NCBI RefSeq assembly: GCF_000004075.3 | Contig: NC_026659.2 | Coordinates: 26,678,272-26,742,271 of the forward strand | Reading direction: 5' to 3' | Length of the DNA: 64,000 bases | Source: Cucumis sativus | Taxonomy: Eukaryota > Streptophyta > Magnoliopsida > Cucurbitales > Cucurbitaceae | Shown here: positions 25,485 through 35,462 of the stretch, in pieces | How the letters are laid out: every line of letters starts with the position of its first letter | How positions within the stretch are numbered: the first letter of the stretch is position 1 | The notes under the pieces: generated by a model | Databases searched by the model: none | Seen by the model: the letters and a program-made list of their open reading frames with translations, nothing else | What the model was told of the DNA's origin: nothing | Position numbers and translations under genes: made by a program

Positions 25485-27355
25485 ATCCGTTGCAGCATAG
25501 TTCAACTGACGTAAAACTTGTACTATTATTTTCGAGGTTAAAGTTTTTGCTTCCCTCACTCTACTTATTGTCAAAAAAAGAAAAGAATTGTGAATTACAA
25601 CTACCAAAGTTAGTTTCTTCCATGATATGAGATTATATTTAAATGACTTCGGTTTTCTTAAGAGTTCTATTTAGCAATCTGCACATCTTTAAACTAAATT
25701 ATTCTCCAATGTGAATATTGGCCAATAATAATGAATATGTATTGCTCTCTCGTTCATTTAAATCCTCCTATTCTCAAAGCTCACACAAATGTCATAATTT
25801 TTCTTTTTCAAAGAAATTGAACTAAATAATTGAGTTATATATATATATCACATCACAGAAAGAGGAATTTTCAAAAATAGCAAATTCTATAACTAATGAT
25901 CATTGATATGCTGTAGCTTGTAAATATTTTAATTTATTTTGCTATTTTTAGAAGTATGTTGGAAAAATGTATGAATTCAAGTTTTCTTTATAACAAAAAG
26001 TGAATATCATGTAAACAAACCTCCAATAAACAAAAACTATAAATGAACTAGATCGTAGTTTTTAGAATTTTGTTTTGGTTTGAGAATGTAAGTGTTTTTT
26101 TTTTTAATAAATGTGAAAATATTAATTAAAAATCTAAAGAGAAATATACAAATTTTGAAGAACTAAAAAGAGATGTTTTGATATTGAGTTTATATTTCAT
26201 TTTAAGGAAATTATTAAAAATGGTAAGGGAAAATATTTATAAAAATTGAGATTCATTTTGATTTGGAAATATATTTTAATTCTTTTGTGTACATTTGAAA
26301 ATGTTGATTAAGAAATTGAATTAGATGGATTGGTGTTGTTGCCATGGGCGGCCGAAAGAAGAAACAGTAATTGGTAATTCAGAATACCAAGAAACAGTAA
26401 TTAGGAATCAACCATCAATGTTCGTTGTCATCTGAATCTCCAAGATGGGTCTCAACAAATTATGGAATTTACCACCTTTGAGAAGAGAAGTTACCTTCTC
26501 AAGCATGTTCCACTCAACCATCAACACAAAATGACGCAATTGGAAATAAAAAGTTCAATTTGATGGGAAAAGGGTAAGGAATCTTTGACTTAAGTGAGCA
26601 GATTACGAAGTTTGATTGGGTGGGGGTTCCATATTCTACGGAGTCATCCTTTGAGATTCCGTTTTCTATTTATTTTCCCCAAATTTTTGAAATGTTCCAG
26701 TGGTTTTAATTTGTGTTCTGGTTTGATTCGTTTTGTGATTCTCAAACCCATTGCGATTTTTTGAGTATTTTATTGGCTTTGGAGGTTGTTCCATGCCTTT
26801 TTGTTCTTTTCTTTTCTCCGATTGATTGGCTGTTCGTTACTCATTTCTGGGTATAGGATTGGAATTTCTCTGTTTGTGAGATGTGACATTAAACTTGTAA
26901 TTCGTTTGATGGTGTTGTTTAGTTTTCTTGCTTTCGTCTTTAAGATCGTATAAGAGTCTAGATTCTGCTTTCAAATCCATGCAATATCAGTTTTTTTCTT
27001 AATTAATGTTGACTTCCACTTGTTGAATATTCTCACACACGGGAGAGGCGAGTGTTCGAGTATTGATATAATCGAGTTATGATTTCACCTGTAACTTGGT
27101 TTTCGAAGGGGGCTTCAGATTGTTGAAATCTTTGGGTTTTGTGAGTCTTTTGGGTTTCCTTCCGTTTGGATAGTTCTTGTTGCTACCATTGTTTTGGTGA
27201 TCTAGGTACTTGATCTTACATGTTTTCTCATTGGCGGGAAATAACGAGACTAATTCTGTGATTCATATCACCATTCTCTGCAGGATTTCTTTGCCGTTTC
27301 ACAAGTTATTGACTATATAGTTAGAGTGGATTAATATTCTTGGAGGCTTTGAAAC
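25485..27355. other. Spacer between permease copies 2 and 3
   Basis: Copy 2 3' UTR, AT-rich spacer with a small MITE-like element at 25868-25953, then the promoter and long 5' leader of copy 3, whose leader acceptor is at 27291-27293. No additional gene seen. Confidence 0.6.
25868..25953. mobile_element. Short MITE-like inverted repeat
   Basis: The left end reads TTTTCAAAAATAGCAAATT and the right end, reversed, reads CTAAAAATAGCAAAATAAATT, giving an inverted repeat of about 18 bases around a 45-base centre. The ATAGCAAA word is shared with the element at 17831-18045, so both may belong to one family. Assignment is by eye. Confidence 0.45.
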
Positions 27356-29977
27356 ATGTATGTGTTGGAGAGCAAAGGTGGGGCTATAGCATGTATGCTG
27401 TTAGCGCTTTTCTTTTTGGGAACATGGCCTGCACTCTTGACTCTCCTAGAACGGCGGGGCCGTCTTCCTCAGCATACTTACCTCGATTACTCCATAACAA
27501 ATTTTTTGGCTGCTGTAATTATTGCTTTAACGCTTGGTGAGATTGGAAAGAGCTCAGATGATAGTCCGAATTTTATTCAACAACTTTATCAGGTTGCTTT
27601 TGTTTATGTACTTGTGCGATTTCATTCTTCTTCATTTTCTCAGTTCCATAACTAAGATCTTTGGCAAATAACCAGCCATATCATTAGGCATCTTTTGGCA
27701 CTAATTTGATCATCTGTTAGTAATTAAGAACTGCTCTATTGGTCATCAACTGCACAAGTTTGATACGACTTTTAGAGTGGTGAAAGTACTGTTCTAAAAC
27801 TAGTTTAGAAAGATGTACTTAACTAGTGTTTCTTTCAAAAGTGTTTATAAAGGATGTTTTGAGCTTATTTTTATTTGAATTGACTTTCTAAGCGTTTAAA
27901 AACATTTTTTTTTGCAGTTAGAAATACTTTTGAAGCACTTAAAAATCAATCCAAATTCCAAACAAATCCTTCATTTATGAAAAAAAGTGTTTCACTTTAA
28001 AAAACACTTTTGCAAAAGGCACTAGTAATACGTTATTGGTTATTTAGTGCTTTAGTTACATGGATAAATCATGTACCGTAATAGTGTGTATGTACTAAAA
28101 TGTTGTATGCAGGATAACTGGTCTTCTGCCATGTTTGCAATGGGGGGTGGTATAGTTCTGAGTCTAGGAAATCTCTCTACTCAGTATGCTTTTGCTTTAG
28201 TTGGTTTATCGGTTACAGAAGTGATCACTGCAAGTATAACAGTTGTTATAGGTCAGTATCTTTACTCCATTCTATTTCCTACTCAATTTGTCTTTGCATT
28301 TTTTTTTTCAGGTGAAGAGAATCTCTTAAATATAATGTCTGAAATTTGATGGGATGCTCCCTCTGGGGCGTTGCTTGAATTTTTTTTTATATATAAAAGG
28401 TACAACCGTGAACTACTTTCTTGACAACAAAATTAATAAAGCCGAGATACTTTTCCCTGGTGTTGCTTGCTTTTTGATTGCGGTATGTCTCGGTTCTGCT
28501 GTTCATTCATCCAACACAGCTGATAACAAAGCAAAACTGGATACATTGTCCACCGATACAGAAAAAGGGTTAAAGTATGTTTTCTTTGCTTACTGTGCCA
28601 ATGTTTATAAACTCTGAACGTATTTCGTTGTCTTGTTGGTCTTATGATCTTATTCATATTTCATATAATTTGAATGTGTTTCAGCATTTTGACTGTGATC
28701 TATTTGCAGTGTGATTGTTTCCAAAGTTCTTTTATTTTGGATTCTATTGGAGTTTTGTTCTATATATGAAAAGACCGATCGACTTTCATACATATTTGGT
28801 GTGATAATGTATCCTTTCTTATTCAATTTTTGGCAGCACAACTAACGCAGCTTCATTTTCAAACAAAGGTGAATCTTCTGTAGCTATGATCTACACTACT
28901 ATTTTTTTGTTGGCAGTTTGTATTCAAAATAGCAGTTTGGCTTGTTTGCTTTGGATTTTGACCGGTATAGTTGAATCAACAGACTTGGCAAGGGCCGATT
29001 ATTTTTCACTGAAGGCAAAAGCTGGGACTGCGGACTTTCTTGTTGAACTTGAGAATAGAAGATCCATTAAGGTGTGTAATGCCGCTATAAGTAATATAAG
29101 CCTTATCAAGCCATTGATTCTCTTCCTCTTCTATTCTACATTTATTCAGTGGCTAGGATATCGTTTTTGCAGGTGTTTGGTAAGAGCGCATTCGTTGGAC
29201 TGTTCTTAACTTTCTTTGCTGGTGTTTGCTTTTCTCTCTTCTCTCCAGCATTCAACTTGGCGACAAATGATCAATGGCACACTCTAAAGGAAGGTGTCCC
29301 GCACTTGAATGTTTATACCGCGTTTTTCTACTTCTCGGTCTCTTGTTTTTTCTTAGGCGTCATTCTTAACATTGCCTTCCTCTACCGCCCTATACTTAAC
29401 TTGCCCAAAACAACATTCAAGGCTTATGTAAATGACTGGAATGGTAGAGGATGGGCCTTGTTGGCTGGATTCTTGTGTGGATTTGGCAATGGCCTTCAGT
29501 TCATGGGTGGTCAAGCTGCTGGCTATGCAGCTGCAGATGCTGTACAGGTCAATTTCCCCTCTTTGTTATTGCAGTATCTTGATACCTCAAGTCCCATTTT
29601 GTTTTTTAAAAGTTGAGCCTATTATCTTTTAAGTTATGATAATAGTTTGATTCTCTCCCAAAGTAAAAGGGTTCAATTCTTTGCGAAATTCCAATAACGC
29701 AAAACTAAATGATTACCAAACGGGGCTTTCAACAATTCCATATAACTATTTCTATGAATATTGTTGATGAGCTTTAATGATCATTTACCTTATTGTTTCA
29801 ATCTGGAATGGGATGTTTCAGGCACTTCCACTGGTGAGCACATTTTGGGGAATTCTTCTATTTGGAGAATACCGTAAATCGTCCAAGAAAACTTATGTTT
29901 TGCTCATCAGCATGTTGTTTATGTTTATAGTGGCTGTTGGTGTTCTAATGGCGTCATCAGGACATCGAAAGCAATAA
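27356..29977 (+). CDS. UPS: Ureide permease, tandem copy 3
   Basis: Third intact copy: exons 27356-27592, 28113-28251, 28400-28574, 28837-28868, 28971-29071, 29173-29547 and 29822-29977, giving 404 residues. Exon 1 (237 bases), exon 2 (139) and exon 6 (375) are the same length in all three genes. Landmarks are ESKGGAIACMLLALFFLG, ERRGRLPQHTYLDYS, NYFLDNKINKAEILFPGV, SPAFNLATNDQWHTL, GRGWALLAGFLCGFGNGL, FMGGQAAGYAAADAVQ and a C-terminal MASSGHRKQ. It looks closest to the typical plant UPS sequence I recall. The Walker-like site reads VFGKSA, with Ala where copies 1 and 2 have Thr. The introns have diverged strongly from the other copies while exons remain alike, which points to an old duplication kept by selection. 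Confidence 0.94.
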
Positions 29978-30926
29978 TTGCTGCAAAATCTCTAAAAAAA
30001 AACACACATTTTCAGCTACTTAGAAGGAAATGGCAGCTGCTGGAAGTTCTTAACCGTCGTGGAGGGAAAAGTGAAAAAACAATTATTGCTTTCGATGGTT
30101 TCGTAAACCGAAATGAAGGAATGCAAGAATAGAACGACCTCATTGAATAATTTTTTTAGTCCCATGATAGCGATGGAGTAGTAGTTTAGTTTGAATTAGT
30201 TAAATAAAGGTAACACAGTTTGAAAGGTTGATAGTTTGTTATTTGTACCACCATGTTGTAATAAAGTTATGGAACCTTAACCTTATGAACATTGTACATA
30301 CTTCACCCAACGAACGATTTGTAGAAAATTTGATATTTATGTTACTGTGAAATTTATATCTTTTATACCTTATTTTTCACTTCTAAATTTTACTCATTTA
30401 TCAATACCGATTTTCATTAGTCCGAAAAGCACTACGAAGCAAAATTTTAGAATTTCATGTTTATTATTTGCAAAATAGATTTGGGTGAATTTGAAGATAA
30501 TCTCATAAAAAAAATTACAAAAAAAAAGGATAAAATTAGTAAATAAATATTCTACGTTAAACAAAAAAAGTCATTAAAAGAACAACCCGAACAACTGCAC
30601 GCCGACGACCACCGGGCACGGCCACTGTAAGTAAGTCGCTCGCCATCTCTCTTACTCTCCTTAATAGGTTGACGCGGCTCGTAACAACCAAACCGCGCGG
30701 GCTCGCTGCCTTTCATCAACAAAAGGTTCACATCGTTGCCAGCCGCAGTTCATACTCCAGAGTGGATTCAGATTTTGCGTAAACGATGAGAAAAATCCCA
30801 ACTGCTAAGCTCGTAAGCGAAAAACCCTAAGCATTTTAGTTACATTTTGCAAACATAATTTCATTTGGTTTAGCAAGATTAGAGCAACGATTGATTGGGG
30901 AAAAGGGTTAGGACTTCGATTGAAGA
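29978..30926. other. Intergenic spacer and PPR leader
   Basis: Permease copy 3 3' UTR and spacer, then a GC-richer stretch from about 30590 that is probably the PPR gene promoter and leader. No separate gene seen. Confidence 0.6.
30822..30830 (+). promoter_or_regulatory. Telo-box upstream of PPR gene
   Basis: Exact AAACCCTAA about 97 bases before the PPR ATG, a common motif in leaders and promoters of plant genes for organelle gene expression. Function inferred from motif only. Confidence 0.5.
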
Positions 30927-32897
30927 ATGTGGAAGAGAGTTCTATGTTTAATTCCTCACAGGTCGTTTTCCTCTGTACCAGAAAACCCCCCATCTCTCTA
31001 CTCCTTCCTCCAACCCTCCCTTTTTGCCCGAAAGAGAACTCCATTTTCTCCTTCTCAAGACTCCACCGACCTCCGTCAGGATCCAACTCCTCAAAATTTA
31101 ACTCCAGACGGTGTTGCCGTTGTAGAAACTGCCCTCCACAAGTCCCTCCTCACTAGCGACACTGATGAGGCATGGAAATCCTTCAAATTGCTCACGAGAA
31201 GCTCTGCTTTCCCATCTAAGTCTCTTACCAATTCACTTATTGCTCACTTGTCCTCAATTGGGGACGTTCATAATCTGAAAAGGGCCTTTGCTTCTGTGGT
31301 GTTTGTTATTGAGAAGAAACCTGAACTGTTGGATTTTGGGTCTGTTAAAGCTTTACTGGCTTCTATGAAATGTGCCAACACTGCTGCCCCTGCTCTTTCT
31401 TTGATTAAATGCATGTTTAAGAATCGATGCTTCGTACCTTTTAGTGTCTGGGGCAAAGAACTTGTTGATATTTGCAGACAGAGTGGGAGTTTGATTCCAT
31501 TTTTAAGAGTTTTTGAAGAGAACTGTAGGATTGCTTTAGATGAGAGGTTGGATTTTTTGAAACCAGACCTTATTGCTTGTAATGCAGCACTTGAGGGGTG
31601 TTGCCATGAGCTTGAATCTGTGACAGATGCCGAGAAAGTTATTGAAACAATGTCACTTTTGTATCTTCGGCCTGATGAGGTAAGTTTTGGTGCTCTTGCT
31701 TATTTGTATGCACTGAAGGGTCTTGACCAGAAAATAATCGAGTTAGAGGTCTTGATGGGAAGTTTCGGTTTTACTTGTAAAGATCTCTTTTTTAGTAATT
31801 TGGTCAGTGGATACGTTAATGCGAGCAACTTTGCTGCTGTTTCGAAGACTATGCTGCGTAGTTTAAAGGATGAATGTGGTTCACATGTGCATTTTGGTGA
31901 GAAAACATATTTGGAAATGGTCAAGGGCTTTATTCAAAGTGGAAATCTGAAGGAATTATCTGCATTAATTATTGACGCTCAGAATTTAGAGTCTTCATCA
32001 GCTGTTGATGGATCTATTGGATTCGGTATCATTAATGCATGTGTTAATATTGGATGGTTAGATAAGGCACAATACATTCTGGACGAAATGAATTCCCAGG
32101 GAGTTTCTCTGGGCCTTGGAGTCTATTTGCCAATCTTGAAAGCTTACCGGAAGGAGCATCGAACAGCTGCAGCCACCCAATTAATTATGGATATTAGCAG
32201 TTCTGGGATTCAGTTGGATGCAGAGAATTACGATGCTCTAATAGAGGCATCAATGTCGAACCAAGATTTTCAGTCAGCTTTTACTTTGTTCAGGAGCATG
32301 AGAGAAACAAGAAAATCTGACACGAAAGCTAGTTATCTAACTATTATGACTGGCTTAATGGAGAACCATAGGCCTGAGTTGATGGCTGCCTTTTTAGATG
32401 AAATTGTCGAAGATCCTCTTGTTGAAGTTGGAACTCATGATTGGAACTCTATTATACATGCCTTTTGCAAAGCTGGAAGACTCGAGGATGCGAGGAGAAC
32501 ATACCGAAGAATGAAATTTCTGCAGTTTGAACCAAACGAGCAGACCTTCTTGTCCCTAATTAATGGCTATGTGTCTGCAGAGAGATATTTCTGTGTTCTA
32601 ATGCTGTGGAACGAACTTAAGTGGAAGGTTACACCAAACGGGGAGAGCGGAATTAAACTTGACAACAACTTGGTTGATGCGTTTCTGTATGCTTTGGTCA
32701 AGGGAGGTTTCTTTGACGCCGTGATGCAAGTTGTTGAAAAAACTAAGGATACGAAGATCTTCATTGATAAGTGGAAATACAAGCAAGCATTCATGGAGAC
32801 TCATAAGAAACTCAAAGTGGCAAAGTTGAGGAGGAGGAACTACAAGAAAATGGAATCGCTAATTGCTTTCAAGAACTGGGCTGGTCTGAATGCTTGA
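30927..32897 (+). CDS. P-class pentatricopeptide repeat protein, probably mitochondrial
   Basis: PPR proteins bind organellar RNA in a sequence-specific way and support its stability, splicing or translation. This is a single 656-codon exon, as is usual for plant PPR genes. Residues 1 to about 30 are rich in Arg and Ser without acidic residues (MWKRVLCLIPHRSFSS), consistent with a mitochondrial presequence. Degenerate 35-residue helical repeats follow; clearest are SVDGSIGFGIINACVNIGWL, the block starting LDAENYDALIEASMSNQDFQ and the block THDWNSIIHAFCKAGRLEDA with RRMKFLQFEPNEQTFLSLIN. There is no E, DYW or SMR domain, so it is P-class. The C-terminus is basic (KKLKVAKLRRRNYKK). I think it belongs to the small group around Arabidopsis At1g69290 and At4g17616, but that recall is not verified, and no RNA target can be inferred. 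Confidence 0.9.
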   Translation: MWKRVLCLIPHRSFSSVPENPPSLYSFLQPSLFARKRTPFSPSQDSTDLRQDPTPQNLTPDGVAVVETALHKSLLTSDTDEAWKSFKLLTRSSAFPSKSLTNSLIAHLSSIGDVHNLKRAFASVVFVIEKKPELLDFGSVKALLASMKCANTAAPALSLIKCMFKNRCFVPFSVWGKELVDICRQSGSLIPFLRVFEENCRIALDERLDFLKPDLIACNAALEGCCHELESVTDAEKVIETMSLLYLRPDEVSFGALAYLYALKGLDQKIIELEVLMGSFGFTCKDLFFSNLVSGYVNASNFAAVSKTMLRSLKDECGSHVHFGEKTYLEMVKGFIQSGNLKELSALIIDAQNLESSSAVDGSIGFGIINACVNIGWLDKAQYILDEMNSQGVSLGLGVYLPILKAYRKEHRTAAATQLIMDISSSGIQLDAENYDALIEASMSNQDFQSAFTLFRSMRETRKSDTKASYLTIMTGLMENHRPELMAAFLDEIVEDPLVEVGTHDWNSIIHAFCKAGRLEDARRTYRRMKFLQFEPNEQTFLSLINGYVSAERYFCVLMLWNELKWKVTPNGESGIKLDNNLVDAFLYALVKGGFFDAVMQVVEKTKDTKIFIDKWKYKQAFMETHKKLKVAKLRRRNYKKMESLIAFKNWAGLNA

Positions 32898-34500
32898 GAT
32901 TTGAAACTTCTTTGATATGAAAGTTTACCATTTCTAACATGTGGCATGTTGTAGATGCATGAATTGGCAACTGGGTCGCTTCTCTTATTCTGAAATTTTC
33001 AGCCACAAACAACGGTTTCCACTGAAACTCAATGAACTGAAGGTTCGATGAATGCCCCATTAGTTCATTGCTGGCTGTTTTGCTTGAGGAAGGTCTGCGC
33101 CAAAACTTGCAGCTTCTGGAAGTTGGAAGCCTCGACTTTGTCAGAGGATGATCTGTTGAATGTAGCGAATTGTTCAAAGTTATCAACAGCAACTTGGCAA
33201 TACAATTTTGAATTCAGTTTAGAATCCGTTAATCTAAACACACGCTTAGATTGACTTTTCAAATGCTTAAAACACAGACATTAGAGACATGGCATCATGA
33301 GTTAAAACTCTGCACTACTTGAAATCCATTCTCTATGCTATTTGTAACTTTTGTTCGGTACAGGTAGAGTTTGCTGAATGTATTATCATTGGTGTATTAG
33401 ATGCTCGGATGTATGTGATAGAGGCTCAAATTACGACCATACCTTAATAAGATTTGTTCTATAACTTATACAACTATCAACTATGTCTTTCAAGTGATAC
33501 ACTCTTGAGTTCTGAGAGTCATGGATCATAACTGGCTTTAGTAATAATCCATCACTCTATTTAGTTATAACTCTCCTTCATCCTCTTGCATCCATTCCCA
33601 GGATGAAACATTTCGTCATTTTAAATTGAAATTTGCTGTAATTTTATTAGAGTTACTCCAACTATAGTTGAGTTCCTTAGTAGCCTTAGTTGCCTTGTAT
33701 CAGTGGCTATATATATGACATCTATAAATCATGATAAATTAATGCATGCAAGATTAATTTTTATTACCTTGTGTATGAGTTTTTATGTTAATCGTTTCAC
33801 TTTTTTTTTTCCCAAATAAATGTCGCTTAATTTATTAAAGAAACAACCTTGTTCACAATAATATATACTTAATAATATATTAATAAATTATAAAATATAT
33901 TGATATTCATCTTATAAATTATGAAAAGTCTAGTTTTATAAAAATATGTATATTAGGACTCTAAGTTTTCCAAATCTATTATTTTACTTCTCTAGTCTAT
34001 TTTTAAAATAAGTTAAAACCCTACAAATAAGATATTATTTTTTTAAAGAATTCAACTATATTTTATATTAGATTGTTTTAAAAAAAAATCTCGTTCCCTC
34101 TAAAATTACTTTTTAAAATGAAAAATACTTCGAAAACCTTTTAAAGTCATTCTAAAATTGCATTTAAAAAAATATACAATTTTTAAACTCATACACCAAA
34201 CAAACATATTCTTTAAACTTTAAAATCATTTTTCTCGTATCGAGTTATCGATAATACTATATATATAAATAAATAAAATGAAATAGTTTATATATAGTAG
34301 TATTTAGATAAACACTATTGGTGACCAATTTAGAGTTTAGATAAGCTATTTAAGAATTGATATTAAAATAGAAGAGTTTGAACATAAAGAGATTAATTAC
34401 AATTCATACCTACGAAGTTTGAACTAAAAAAGAAAATAATAAATAATAAATAAAAGTAGACTCCGTCTTTGTAATATATAATGACGTGGCATTCCAGCTA
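32898..34500. other. Intergenic spacer
   Basis: PPR 3' UTR followed by very AT-rich spacer. Nothing recognisable as a gene; scattered AT microsatellite-like runs near 33880-33950 and 34255-34290. Confidence 0.6.
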
Positions 34501-35462
34501 GAGTGGGAAAAAGAGGCCGTCCCGTAAAGCTGGTACACCTCAGCACTAGTGGGGCCTCTACCAACCTAAGGAAACAGTTAGTTAAGGTTGGCGCGAAAAG
34601 CAGCTATGGTTCGTTACTAATGGAAACTGAAAGCCGCGAGACTCTCGCACCGCCTTCCATCTTCTCATTCTCCATTCTTCCTCCCCTTTGCCAAACCCTA
34701 ATTTCTACTTTCGCCTTGTTTCTTTTTCTCTTTTTTCTTCTTCTTCTTCTAATGAGAAACAACACATCTTCCGAATCGGTTCCTGCATTTCTGTGCTTCT
34801 CGGGATTTTATTTTCAGGTATTTATGGATATAATCTTCTCTATCTCTGTACTTTACTTTTCTCTTGAGATTTTGTTTTTTATTTTTTAATTGATTACAGG
34901 CTAGGTTTCTGTGGGTTTCGAGGATTTTTCCTTGTGTTAGAGATAGAGTACTGGAGCTGCATATCGCCGGTGTCGGTCCCGGCGAGGTTTAGTGGTGGTA
35001 GTGGTTGTGTTTTTGGAGTTAATTGGAGTTAATTGGAGAGGATCGGAAGGGGTTGTTTCATGCGTTTTCTGATTCAAGTGAGCTTCTTATTAACTTCGTT
35101 TTTGTTTTAGCTTTTAGGATGTATGTTCATTTTAAACATTATTACTATATTGCTGAAAAAGAGGTTTTTGATTGATGGATTGATTTTCTGGGGTGTTTTC
35201 TTGCTCAAAGTGGAAGAACTTTCTATTTACTTAGTTATTTTTTTTTTTAGAAATTATTGTGCCGAGCAGCGCATTGACTCTAATTATATAGCAATTGAAT
35301 TGTTTAAAGGGATAAAATTAGCTGCGTGCATGGTCTTGGAAAAAGATCTGCTGCTTCTGATAGAAGCCAAAGCAACTCATTTTTAGAAACGGATTCAGGT
35401 TCTGTTGGTGGAAGTGAAAGGAAAGCTAGAAACTATTGAAAACGGCGAGAAAAGTAGAACAT
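34501..35462 (+). other. 5' leader of the cysteine-rich gene
   Basis: GC-richer leader containing a telo-box (AAACCCTAA, 34693-34701) and pyrimidine-rich CTT runs at 34700-34750. A probable leader intron runs from the GTATTT donor at about 34817 to the TTACAG acceptor before 34902, and a second intron may follow. The 128-codon frame at 34503-34889 runs across this leader and matches no family. Confidence 0.45.

Noticed and set aside
34503-34889. 128-codon frame upstream of the Cys-rich gene
   Set aside because: It reads through pyrimidine-rich leader and a probable leader intron and matches no family.
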